From Callaeas wilsoni (lineage: Eukaryota; Chordata; Aves; Passeriformes; Callaeidae): a stretch of 64,000 nucleotides of DNA. Positions 1 to 13,629 of the stretch are shown here, piece after piece (within the stretch, counting starts at the first letter, position 1; each line of letters begins with the position of its first letter). The position numbers and the translations under genes are program-made. The stretch covers positions 558,001 through 622,000 of the forward strand of contig VWPU01003223.1 of the NCBI GenBank assembly GCA_013398955.1. Reading direction: 5' to 3'. Below the pieces are notes generated by a model. It saw nothing but the letters and a program-made list of their open reading frames with translations, was not told the DNA's origin and searched no databases.

Positions 1-3000
1 AAATTATGCACTATTTGGTACAATGCCTTCAGTTGCCTTGTGGTCAGGGAATGCCAAGGAAATTCTTCCTGGGAGAACCTTTTTTCTTTTTAATGTCTTT
101 TGTAAGCACAGTTGGTCAAAAACAATTCTTGTGGAAAAGATCTAACACGAAATTTTACTTTAAAGAAATGTAAGTGTTTGGGATCTTCTACCAGAAATTT
201 TTCCTTCATGGAAGGGACACACAGCTTTCTACTATCAATAATGCCTAGACCATGTAGAGAATTTAGCCCACATAAAACATGAAGGAAAAAAATCACTATT
301 CTGATGAGGCAAAGTTCCAAAGAGTTTCCAGCATCAATTTTTTGTTGTAGATCTTTCTTTTTACAGGTTTGGGGTGAATTGGAGTTTTTAGGGTGTTTTG
401 CTTTCTTTTTTTTAAGGAAGAGGTAGGAAATGTTACTACTTCTTAAAAAAAAATAACAAAATCTAATATGAATTTTAGACAGCAATAAAATGTTTTAAAT
501 TTTCGTCAAAGACATCTACATGCATTGCTTTTCAGACAAGTCCTGTTCACAGCTGCTCTGGAAATAAAGGCATGCTACATAAAAGTCCACTGAGAAATCT
601 TTTATGTACTCCACTTGCTTTAAAGCACAAGATCACTGGCTTTAAAGCACGTTCTACTGGCTGAATTTAAAATCTACCTCTTCTACACAGTTACTAGACT
701 AATTCCTTTAGCCTCAAGCAACAAAATGAGCTTTCTAAGTCCAAACCTTCTAGTGCTTAGTCAGCACTCTGTAAATTCAGTCAATCTTTCAGTATTTCAG
801 GACAATTTAACTATCACAAATCAACAGTAACACTGACACGGAGACTCTCACAGTGACTTTCTGCCCTGAGCCCAGGCCTGCCTAAGCTACAAGCCCTGAG
901 CTCCACTGAACTCATCGTCATCAACCACAAGTGCCCTTGAACCACAGCTCAGGTACAAGCTGCTGCTGGAAGCAGTCACAGAAGGACACCTGGAACTAAC
1001 AATCCAGATTCAAGTTGACATGCCTCCACATGAGCCATTCAGGCAATGCTTCCTAGATCCCTAGGTTCTTGGAAACAGTCTTAACTACAATGAAGAGCAG
1101 CACAGATGGATACCCCAGCAGAGCAAATAACCCTAGTCTCCTCTCTGCTCCACAGAAGTCAGCATTTGATGAGTAGCTCTAGCACAAAGCTATCCAAATT
1201 GTGGATGACCTGGCTGTGTGTAATGGTCACTCAGCTGTCTCCCCTCAGTACCTCATTATCTGGGTTTTTCAGGGTGTTTCAGTTCCCCTCTTATCTTGCG
1301 TAATGAGGAAACAACTGTAACACAGAATTATGTCGAATGCTGGTAGAAGCACTCAGGAGCTACATAATACCTCTCTCTTACTGAAAGATAGTTTCCAAAA
1401 CAGCAAACAATGTTATTCCTTCCAAAACATATATGCGTAAAGTAACAGGCTGGTTCACTGACAGATGAACCACTAAACTGGATGTTTGGGTCAGGAGCAT
1501 GTAACCAGAGTAAACGGCTGTGTGCTGGGATACGTACACAAGCTCATATGCACCAACTCATGCTCTGTAGCTAAGGAATTTTCTCAAAAACAGCTCAGTA
1601 TATTGTAAACTATGTTGTGCTGACACTAACTAACCATGGCAACTGCCAAATGTATAAAAAGCATACAAACACTCCTTTCAAAGCACAGTCTGTGCTTGAA
1701 TCTGTCTTTTTAAAGCTTGTATGAAAACAGTGGGATGCAATAATACAAGCCTAATTTGTGAAATTCTGCAAAATAGAAGGGAAGAGTTCAGTAAATTTCT
1801 GAAGAAGCTAGTTTTTTGTATTAAAGTCAAAAGCATCATCCTACCACTCTTTCTGACCTCTTGCATCACACGGGCCACAGAAATGCACTCAGCAAGTACC
1901 ACTATGAGCCCACACCTTCTGCTGAGATACCATGTATTGTTTAAATATATTAGAGAAAAAAAATTCATTCACTGCAGAAGTCCCTTCCAGTCTTCTAAGG
2001 CTGACAGCACTAAGCCTCATTTTTAGACTCTGTGCATCTACTTAGAACATTGATGGGACACATATGTTACCAGGTAGCTAATTAATAGGCGTGTAAACCA
2101 AATCAAAGGTGACATTACCAACAAGCACAAATAGTGTCTGCTGCAATACAAAGATGACTGTAAACTGAATTTTACTGGGCTTGAACCATAAAATGCACTA
2201 TACACACACTTAAACATACTCACGTATTTGCCTAAGATACTTTAGTGATAAAAACCTCATAATTTTAAAAAGAAATTATCTATGTCCAAAAAAATGTTGA
2301 GTCTTCTATATATGGTCCACAACAAAACAGATTGAGCACATCTGTATGGAGAATGTTACCCTTTCTTTTTTAATTAAACGGAAAAACTGAAAAACTTGCC
2401 AATGGAAAGGGAATAATTTAATTTCAAGTTTCATTAAAGAGCTTCCTTTCATAGCTAAGACTTCTGGAAAATGGCTAGTAGGCCCAGCTGTGTGCACATC
2501 ATAGAGCAACAACAACAAAAAAAATAATAATTAAACAATGAAATAAAGGAAAGGGGTATGCCAGCAAAGTTAACATCCTAGGCATCTACTCACCATGCTT
2601 ATAAAGCATGAAGCAATTACTCACTCTGTCACTTGGGGCTACAGCATCTTTTTGCACCTTCATGAGCTCACAGATGCTTCAGAATGTAACAGCTTAGCTT
2701 TTCTAACTCAGCACTATCCCAGAGCTGGGCAGGAGCATGTGTCTGCTGTGATGGAGTCTGAGGATGACATAAGCCACAAGGTGCTCCTGGTATTTTTCTG
2801 AGGGTTCTAAAAGAAAGTCAGTTGGCAATAGTGAAGCTGCTGGCAGTAACACCAAAAGCACTGCCAACAGGCACAAGGCATTCAATATGTTAACAGGTAG
2901 TAGACCAGATGCATTCACATTACTTCTCTTGAACTTACCTTTGACAGTATTAGATGTTCAGAAAAGAATAGTCTTTCACTCACTGCCATCATCAGCACTA

Positions 3001-3810
3001 TCAACATCACACCCCCGCCACCAACCCAGAAACTTCAAAAAGCCTAAGCAAGGAACAACCCACAGGGTATCAGCATGTACCACACCTACAGACTGCAGGC
3101 AAGGACCAAGCTGTCAAGATACTTCATCCACCTGTAGATGATTTCCTACCCTTGTTTTCTTGCAGGGCCTTCAGCCAGGGGTAGGGATTGGGCTGCAGGA
3201 AGATTAATTGCTCTGGCATCATCAGCTAACTCCTGCCCAGTCTCTTCCCTCCGAGGGCTCTGCTGCCTCTCCCTGTCACGTGGCCTGATGCACATCCATT
3301 ACCTGAACAAGACACCGGTCAGCATTGTGAAATGATGGGTGAAATCTTGGGATAGAAACATGTTCAGCCACATTAGGGGAGACACCACATCAAGCCACAG
3401 GTACCCATAAAAAAGAATGGGCTTCGCTGCTATCTAGGCAGCAGCAAGACATGATGAAGCTTTTGGATGCATTTTTTTGACTGCTTCATGTGTTGCCATG
3501 TCCTCAGACTTCTTTACATTGATACAAGCCAAGGGAACAAGCAAATCTCTCTGCAAGTTAAAAGACTTCAGTTAATATTCTTGACACATTTATAGGCAAA
3601 GCCTTCTCTGGGAACACAAGCATACACAGAAGCATTTCATGAATCTAGTAAGTTTTCTTGCTCATATCAGTTAGTGGGGAAAAAAATAGTAAGTTTAGAT
3701 CTCCAAAGCTCCAAAGATAATTTTCTTTATTTGAGTAAAAGACTTATTTTTTAAGAACAAGCAGCAATGGCAAGAAGTATGGCCATTACTTCTCACACTG
3801 CCTAACATCT

Positions 3811-3846
3811 AATTACACATCTAATCACAATTACACATCTAATCGC
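3811..3846. repeat. Tandem duplication of an 18-bp unit
   Basis: AATTACACATCTAATCAC (3811-3828) is followed immediately by a copy (3829-3846) with one change, A to G, near its end. Confidence 0.95.
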
Positions 3847-4538
3847 AGAACACTGCCACAGGACTTTCATCCACCTGCACTGCTCTATTCAGAAGAAGAA
3901 ACACCTTTTCTTCTCTATATACTTCTGTATTGAAATGCTCCTTTTAAGCTAGTAGCAGTGTAAGTATTAGGAGCAGAATTAAAATACAAATCACATGCCC
4001 AACTCTTGACACTCACTATTTTGAAAAAGCACTTCCTGTTGTTCAGAATTGCTTCACTAGCACAGTCTATGATAAGGGAATATGGGTATCTCCTGCTGTT
4101 GCTAATATACACCAGAGATGTACCACAGATAGAAGGAACACTAAAAAACCATGATGAAAATTGTCTGCCAGTACACCTCTTATGAATTCAGTGGTTAATG
4201 ATTTTAACTAAAATCTGCCTTCCTTAAATATCTTAAAATCTACCTTTGCCCATCTAAGCCACTACAGCTTTCTTAGTGACTGCTCCCCACCTGTCTGTTA
4301 GCATTATTAAATAAGTTATCTGATGAAAAAGCACTGGAGTAAATCGGCAGTTGAGGGTGGAAAAGCAAATTCTGTGGCTATCAGAGCTAACAGAGCCAGC
4401 CTGTCTGCAAGCCTCTGCATGCACAGTGGGATGACTTGCTCACCGAGGCTTGGGAAGGGTCCATCGCATCAAGCCCCAGCAGACTACTCCTTTGTTCTCA
4501 CCATTAACATTCAGGGTGGTTTGGATTCTGTTGGGATT

Positions 4539-4554
4539 TTGGTTGGTTGGTTGG
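4539..4554. repeat. Short (TTGG)4 microsatellite
   Basis: Four TTGG units within a G/T-rich tract. Confidence 0.9.
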
Positions 4555-7500
4555 TTTTGGGACTGCTTTCTTGTTTGTTTTTAAGGTGGTAACATACCTG
4601 AACAGGTAAGATGAAGCTCGCTAGCTGCCAGCTATAAATATGGTACTGGGGGGTCTGGGGAGCTGGTTTTTAAAACATGGGCTCCAAAGAGAAATAGCAT
4701 CCCTGTAGTGAGGAAAATCACATAATCCCATCCACAGTCAGAGAACATGATTGACTTTGATTCCAGTATTTGCATCTGGACACTGGATCTGGATTGGACT
4801 CCTGTTGTTTTTGTCCAGTCTTTAAATTCTTTGTTTTAAGGAAAAAGGAAATGCCAGCAACTGAAAAACATAATTTCTTGAAAACTGTTTCCTTCCCTTT
4901 ACCCCCACCTCCTCACAGACTCATTTCAACAGCTCCACAAAAGTACCAGCTCAAATTCACTCACGCAGCATAACTCCAGCCACAGCAATTCTCCCTTACT
5001 CTCTCCAGTGGTTGCCCCAGATAAACAGGCCTTAGTTAAGGTTCACAGACTGTTTGCCACACACTCATCTTCAACAGAGCTTAATTTCTAATGAAGGTTT
5101 CGACACAGCTACAGTAACAGATAATCTGCTACTGAACTTTGAATTAAGCAGACAGAGCTAATAATGTTAACCTTAGCATCTCTGCCTGACTTTTCACTTT
5201 TCACTTTATAGGCCCTTGAGGTTTCCAATTCAATTTCTGGCTTCTCCGATCATGCAAGAATAATGAGATTGAAAATGCAAGCAGTGCAATATGGCACACA
5301 TCCTCAGTGGTACTGCAGTACTGAGGGTTAACTTGTAGGGGGCAGAAACAAAACCCTGCGAAAAGAGAAAGACCAAGACAAAAGAACTTGAACCAGCAGA
5401 GTTACAGGCATATTTTCATTTCAGTCTCCCATTTGACCCACATTAAAATATTGGTAGTCTTCCAGTCATTGCATTTCTCCTTGTTCAAAAGCCACCTTTT
5501 CCATTAGAGAAGGTGTGTAAATTGACCTGCTGATCTTTCTGTGCCTGGCTGCTCCATATAGGATGTATTCAAAACTGCCCTTTGCATTTTTACTGCATTT
5601 GTATCTTCTATGATCTTAAATCTTAATGTTCTCCTACAACTGTAGATTTGCTGAAGTTTTATGATGTTAAGCATTCTGTAAATTCCCTCATTTCCTTCTC
5701 AGATTAATCAGCCATGAAGTGCAACTGTTACTACTTGAAGGATCTGTAAATTACATGGAAACACCACCTATGTGTTGAGAAGCACAAAGTTTGGAGTCTT
5801 GACATAACTGGAAAACACAGACAGAAGTTTGTGTTTTCCTCTACTAGATATGTTCCTATAAGGTATCAAAAATCGCCCTGACAACTTTAAGGAGTCTTGA
5901 ATCACAGGAATTGATACTATGGTTTGCTGTGCAAATTCTAAACCTGATACGGGAAACCCATGCTTACAGCTCAAACCTCTTCTTCAGCTCACATGCACAG
6001 TCTAATGGCTGGCTTTGCACAATGGCCAAGAAATAAAGGAAACTACAGCAACCCTAAATTAGGTCTCTTAAAAAGAAAGCAAATCCAAAAAAATTATATT
6101 TTTATATTGGTGCTATCTAAAATATTATCATATCCTAGATGAGTGAAAAGCACTATTGCATCTCAGATACTGCAGTCTGGAATGGACAAATATATGTAAA
6201 ATAATTTAACAGAAAACACTGCATTTGCAGCTCCAGAGCCATAGCTTGGTCATATATGACTTGAATGTACAACAGAGGTGCAATATAAGCCACCAGTACA
6301 GGAGAGAGAGCGTATTTGTATCAAGGGATGGAGGGACCATATGACAAACCTTTCTTTTGTGCTCCCATCCACAATTCAAAGCACTGATTAAATTTTAAAA
6401 GTCAATAATAGCTTCAAGCTTGTTCGGACCCTGTTGCCGTGCTTTCAGAATTTCAGAAGAAAGTGCAAAAGACATCAAAATTCACCATTTTTAGAAAAGG
6501 TACTCTCAACATTTATATTTATGTTGAAATGTATAGAAAAGAGTAAGTCATACCAATAATACAGTGCTATGTTCTGTATTGTTGTTTTGTGTTTCACTTA
6601 CTCTGATATAAAGTTTTATCTTACAAAGTACATATTATTTATACTATGGCATATTTAATACCATGCAAATCTGAAGCTCAGAAAGTAGAGAAAGCAGAGA
6701 AAAATGGTGCAGACATCTCAATGTTACAATAATGAATTTTTTTTAAAGAAAAGTTTTTACTCACTCTTTTAGTAAGCTTTTTATATTTTGAAAAACATTT
6801 TTAATTTCACATTTTTTCCCAAATACAGTATAAGCCTAAGAGAATGCAGGCACATACATCAATTTATTATGTTACCAATTAAGGACACAGTTCTACATCT
6901 CTTCTACAAAGAATGTATACAACTAAGAGGGTATTTTTTTCAAGTCATGCTTCATTGGGTTTTTTTCCTCTTCTCATGGGAAACTCCCATCAAATATAAT
7001 AAGGATAAAACCAATAAAGTTTGAAAGAAATTAAACAAACTGTATAAAAATTATTCTAAACATCATATGGGTCATAGAAGAGTTCAAAAAATATTTATGT
7101 AAGTAACTGAATTATATAGCAGAGAGACATTACTCTAATAAATCCCATGAGCTACTTTAAGAAAGTTATGAATAGGAGACAGCCCTCCATCAAATTTTTC
7201 AGGACTTTTTAATGAATGAAACAAATACCTCAACTCTCCCCAGGAGCAATCTAAGAGGAGAATGTGCACAACAGCACTGGAAAGTTTGCAGAAAAGTAAC
7301 TCATTTAAGCTTCATATTTTAGTTGATTTTTATAAAGAGCAGTATAAGTGAAGGCAGGAGGGAAGCGGTGGTAAAGGCCAATCTTGTGATTGTGATTGAA
7401 AGCTCACTCACTGCACCTTAGTAGCTGATAGGAAATGATGAAGTACAAACTAAATGAATGAAGAATTTAAAATTTTATGGATGGAAGAGTACCAGTGAAA

Positions 7501-10500
7501 AGGAGGGCACAATGAGATATGAAGTAAATTAGCATAAGAAAATACTGAGTAGGCAAGAATACAGAGGCATTCACGTGACCCTTACTCTATGGGTCTCACT
7601 CAGAACAAACTCTTAAGGAAGAATAAAAATTTTTGGTCAGTGGTTTTTATTTGGTGGAGAGTTAAAGAGAACAGGGAAGGGGATTTTTAGTTTCCTTTTT
7701 TAGTTGGAAAATCAGGTTTGGCCAGCAGTGAGTCAATGCAACCAAAGGATATTTTGAAGGAATTCAAGCACACTATGAAAATTACAAATGCTGAAATGAA
7801 GCTGTTGAAAGAACATTTCTGAAGGCTTTCCTGCTTCATTTCAAATGCAAGGTGCTTTTCTTAGAAATGATAAATTGAGACAACACTTTCAGGCTCCCTT
7901 GGTACCATTACACCCAATCATATAGGGTGACATTTCTTTGATTTCCACTCCAAGACTTCATTACATCTTGTATAATTTTCCACCAAAAAGAACTCAGAAG
8001 GGAATAATTCAGTTAGTGTACAAGTATATTTTTCTATGTCTACATCTCTGTTCCATGTATATTAATAATTGACATGTTCATGTAATTTGACAAAATGATC
8101 AAGCATTCTCATTTTAGTTTCTGACTTTACAAATCAAACTGCAGTCTTTAAGTTATGTTTTAAATAAATTGTGATTAAAATTACCATATAGCCTTGTAAT
8201 AGGAAAAAATTGCATCTGACAGTTTTGGTTCTGGTGTTTGAACCTGCCAGCCCAACCTTCAGCAACCTCGCTGTGAGTTTCTGGCCTAGCCCACACAGGT
8301 TCTCTAGAGAACACTGAAGGCTGCATACCATAAAACCTGTGTTGCAGTGCAGGCACTTTGCATCAGTGTTATTCAGAAATAATTGTCCTGTTATGAGGCT
8401 TCTGAGCGAAACAGCCACTGCAAACAACCAGAACTAGAGGGCCCTGTAGGGTATTGATACAGTCTCAGCACTATGGCATTATCAAGCTCCTTCTTCTGGA
8501 CAACTTTTACTTGAACAGATCTCCTGTCCATTTATCCACTGAACGTGTTTCCTGCTGGAATACTTCACTCCCTCTTCCATTCACATTGCAGGCTTGTGGT
8601 GTTGTGGAAAAGAAAGTGTGTTATCCATCTTCAAAGCTTTTGCAACATTTTTTCAAAATCCAGTGGAGCATATATTACAAAGGAAAAAATGTAAAGCAAG
8701 AGTGCTGTGCTAACCACAAACACAGTAGGACTGCAATTCAGAGAGGATTACCAATTTCTTAGCACTGACTTTGCAGACACTGTGTCTTACAGTGTATTAC
8801 AGAGATTGTTCTGAAGCCTTCATGGTCAAAAGCAGAAGTAAAAGGAAAGGCATTTACAGCTGAGCTTGCCAGTAAAAATATTCACACCGTATCAAAAAGA
8901 AAAAAAGTGTATTTATCTTCACTTTGGTTTTGCCTAATGCTATGTCTCGACAAGTGGATTGTTCTGCCTCTCCATACTAACATCCTACCAAATGTGCACA
9001 GCAGCTTCCACAAACACAGTTCTCTTTTTCTAGGACTTGTTAAATACCCCTACTGCGACAGCAGCAGACCATGACACACACCAAGGAAAAAACAAAATGG
9101 TGTGGAAGTTCATAATGTCTGCAAATATCCAAGATGGTATTGGTTTTCTCACCCTTTTTTTTTCCCCCCAGAAAAGCTTCATGGATGTTTCCTCATTCCA
9201 CAAGGACCATGTTGCTGATTGACCAGCATCCTTTTACCCCTGTATCCCTCCTGCTGCCTCCTGTGGTGCCACTATAGATCCCATGCCAGTCAGCCCAGCT
9301 GATGTACTATCCTGGGCTTTGCTACATATCCAGCTTCCTGTATGGTTGTATACCACCAGGACAACCTGCAGTCCTGACTGGGAACAGGTGACCAATGCCA
9401 AAGTTTGACTCAGCCCATCAAGTTATTTTGTTCTATGACGTACTTTGTGACTGAGCCTCCATATTTACTTCTTTCTCTCATTCTCAAAGATTACAGTCAG
9501 GGTTCTACAATGTCTGCATATTTCCTCTTTACTCAGCAGTGCAATTTGTTCTAATGGGAGAAAAGCATACAGCTGAATTTCTCTTGACCTAGCTAAATCA
9601 CTGTCTAGAGAGTTCATATTCACATTTCTGTGAATGCCGGGAGGACAGATTATACTCAGTCTAATTAAAAGAGTCTATAAAGCCAAGTTAGCTCTTCACA
9701 TACCTTAAACAAACATGAAATGGCAGAATGGCTTGACATCATTTCAAAGATTCGCACCTTCTACCTGCTGTTTTTCACCTCGTTCTGGTTGGCCTTAAAA
9801 CAAGTTCACCAAAAAAACCCAGCTATTTGTGAATGCATTGCTTGATGTGCTTTTTTACTTGGCGATCCCCTCCCCACTGGAAAGAATTTTCATATTGAAA
9901 GATCCAGGTCCAGAAATCACTGAGGTACGCATTCAACATTTTAAAATCCAGCTGCAAACTCCAACAAGTGCTTGATTTAAAGTCCATGCTTCAGTAGACT
10001 GAGGTATATGAAATACGCAGTGCCTGATTTATGCAGAGACTGAGTCACCAGAAAAAATATAATAAAACCAACCGATTTTTATTCCTCTACCTTTGATACA
10101 TGCTTATGCTACATCGAGAGTGGGAACACCAAAAACACAGATACTCAAGTGCAAAACTTAAGAGCCCTGAGATACGATACACACAGAGGTAGTGCATACA
10201 TACGCCTATCTGTTCAATGGAAACTAAAGATGTGAGCTCACACAGAAATTCAAGTACTTTAGCTCATGTACAATTCCAGCAACTCAGATCTAATGGCACC
10301 ACCTTGCAGCAGGTTGATAGAACGATTTGTTGTCACCGTTGAATTGCCTTAAGAACCTGACAGCTGTCATTGAGAGAGGTACTAAATATGTAGTATAGCA
10401 TATTTCATTTATTTTTAAAAACCACATTAAAATTAGTTGGTTTAGCTGGTTAAAGCACCCAAAATTAGGGCAATACAAGCGTTCAAACTCTTCAAGCTAT

Positions 10501-11284
10501 CAAGCACCCTCTGTTCAGTCTTTAAAGTCACTTTCCCTTTTGTACAGAGTGCACTACTACAGGAAACACATCTTTTCATAGCTGTCGTGCAAAGAACAAG
10601 GGTGACAGATCACTGTTCTTTTTATGCATATTAGCTTTGCACTAGAGGCAGATCAAGACATCAGCTAATCTGACCCTATAGAACTAAATCAGGGAAGCAG
10701 TAAGGTGCAAGAAGCAGGGGAAGAAAACACCAAAGAAATGGTACTATCAGAAAGAACATCAGGCTCTTCAGTAAAACAAGAGAAAAGAACTACCTACTGA
10801 AGAAATGCCAGTCTCCTCAGATGCAGGTTCCTTCCTTCAGAAAATCCAGAATGTAGGATGCAGTGGAAGTCAATGTATAAAGGACTTTGATCTACAGAGA
10901 GAGCTAGAAACAAATGGCAGTAGGTGCCTAAGCAAGATCCTAATATCATCATGTGAACAGTGCAGCAGCTTGGACTGTCTTATGAGCAGGAGGATAAGCT
11001 GCTAACTTTAAAAGATTTGCAAGGAAAGGAGAAGATCTCAGGAAGAACATAGTTAGAGACCTTTCAATGTTTTATCTCTTTTCTTAGTATTTATCTTGGA
11101 GTGAATGAATAAGATACTTGTCCTTAATGGCTGCTTCTGGATCATAGTGAACCTATGCTCCTGGAGGGAAGATGCTTCTCCAATGCCTAATACAACCAAG
11201 GTGTGGCTATGACTGGCAGCAGTAGCTGGGCCTCAATCCAAGGAGCCCACCTAGCAAAATTAACCCATAGCAATTGACCTGACC

Positions 11285-11308
11285 CTGGGCATTTCATGAA
11301 ATGCCCAG
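11285..11308. repeat. Perfect 24-bp palindrome
   Basis: CTGGGCATTTCA is followed directly by its exact reverse complement, with no spacer. The centre is TTTCATGAAA, a TTC-N2-GAA arrangement. The symmetry stops at both flanks (C at 11284, T at 11309). Confidence 0.97.
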
Positions 11309-13612
11309 TTTCAGGAAGCTGCCCTCAGCACCTCTCACTGCAGATTTTAAGCATTATTTTTTCCTCCCCCTGACTCCAGCTTGGCTCTCTCTCCTCTTCT
11401 TTAGCACTGCCTTTGGTGCTTGATCAACCTCTGGTCACCACTAGACCTAACTAATCCCAGTAGTTTTCTGCTAACTAGCCTCAGTGCTAAGACAGCAACT
11501 ATTACAAAGAGACACAAGCACAGTACTTTGTACTTACAACTCACTCTTCTGCAATTGCTTTCTGTCTTTAAAAGTCTCATTACTCTGAAAAAAAATACAG
11601 CTTTTATTATTTGTGGCTTGGCCCTTCATAAATATGTGGGTTTTCTATAGGCATTTAAAACCAGTCTTTAGACACCCTCTGGATAGAGAGAAGATTTTTT
11701 CCAAACCATCACTTGACAAGAAGTCAAATGCTTCTTTTGATTATTTTGATGGTGGTTGGAATGGGGTGGTGTGCCAACACTGGCACATTGTGGAAGTATT
11801 CCATCACCATCTATGGACAGAAAACAGCACAAAGTAGCAAGCACATTGGATTTTTTTTTTTCCATTTCGTGCCTATTCTTTAAAACTTAGATTATACTGC
11901 AGACATTCCATTCCAGACACTGTCCATCCTTACAAATATGTCATGTTTTTCATAGGTTGGTTGTTTTGGGTTTTTTTTAATAGACAGTATGCATGCATTG
12001 AAACATGTCCCTCTCTTTGTCAAGGCCTTTTTCTGCAGTAACTTCACAAACTAGTCAAGTGTCACTTTCTTGAACAGAGTCTGTTTAGCTGTAAAGTGCA
12101 ACATCCCTGACTGAACATTACGATGAATGCACACAGCATACACGCTACCATGGGACATGCAAAGGAGCACAAACCAGTTTCTTCTGTTAATTAAATTGAA
12201 ACTTTTGGGGGTTTAAGGTATGATTGCAGCTTTCCCTTCAGATCCAACAAAAACAAGTGTTAACATTACCCTTTGTTTGCTTTTCTCTTTGCTCCAGAAA
12301 CACCATTTCTACTTCTCACGGAGTAGTGACAACTGAGCCTGATCACTTCACATAACTTGAGGTTTAAGGATAAGAAATACTTAACCTGTAACCAGTTTCT
12401 CAGTGCTGCTTTCTCCAGCTGATGTGTCATTTGTGACAGAATTATTAATTAGTTCCATGATCCCATCATAACTAGATGATTCAGCAAGTCTCACCCAACT
12501 GCTTGCAATACTGTTTAGGAGCTGAATTTCCAAAAGTGGTTTCTTATTCCCTTTAAATGGCTACATAAGTAATTTTTGAGTTGGCACTGAAGTGACGGGA
12601 GAAGGAAGCCCAGTGTAAATAACCTTCAAACAAATATCTTATACAACAAATGGACAAGTTAGCAAGGTGTTGCAAGCACCATTTAATTCCTTTGCATATC
12701 ATCCAGACTGGTAAACCCTGAATCCTCCAGCAGTTTCCTCTCTGAAATGCTGGTAAAAGAGGCAGGTTTTTAACTGTCCTCCACTTATCGTGAGCAAATT
12801 ACCTCTGCTTTCAATTTCACCAGATTATTTTTCTCCCATAGCTAACCTACACTGCTCAAGCTGAAAGAAAACTGTGTCATTTGTCACTCCCTTTTTCAGT
12901 GTCAAAGGGAGCTCTGGCATAGGTGAGCAGCCTTGTGCCTCCTGCTTTCATGCAACAGGCGTGCATACAGCTCTATGCGTCCTGAGGGAAGAAAACTGGA
13001 ATGTTTGGGCCAAAAAACCTCTCTCTCACGTGGCTTTATGGGTTCCATAATGCTAATGGGCCTTAAAATGAGACTTAATATCAGTCTTAATTCCAAGACA
13101 GCACATTTCTAAAAAGCAAAGAGTGTTCAACTATCCAGCAGTTCTGGCCATGGTTTCTTGCTGCTCAGTCAGTCCCGTCGCTTCTGCAGGGGAGGCTCTG
13201 TGAGAGCCAGGCTGATAGAGACAGTGCTGCCTAATCACCCCTCAGAAAGAGCTGAAGCCAGATAGGGCTCTGTCAGTCTGCAGAACAATGACACACAGTT
13301 AATGTATTAACAACAAGGGCAGAACTATATAATCATATGCAAATAGCACTCCACTCACCATTCACCAGTCCACAGGCAGAGAGACAGCAATAAATCCATG
13401 GCATTTTTAAGATCTTGTCTGCAGAACTAGAATGTATACAGGAAGGACCCAGACATGTAGTGCAGAGCCACAAATCAGTAAAATTTCATATTTCAACAAT
13501 TACAGGATGAATAAATAAATAACAAACTGGCAAGATGACACATCAGCTAAATGCTAAACAAAGTACTATTTATATTTAAATATGTATATATTCCATTTCT
13601 TTTCTCCTAGAC

Positions 13613-13629
13613 AAAAAAAAAAAAAAAAN
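13613..13629. repeat. Poly-A run of 16 ending in an undetermined base
   Basis: Sixteen A residues (13613-13628) are followed by an N at 13629, the only ambiguous base I noticed in the window. The run length is therefore probably uncertain in the assembly. Confidence 0.9.

Noticed and set aside
90..485. 131-codon open frame on the minus strand
   Set aside because: The product is Lys/Phe-rich from A/T runs (KKKK, FFLR), has no recognisable family and lacks supporting splice or start context. It is probably chance in an AT-rich intron.
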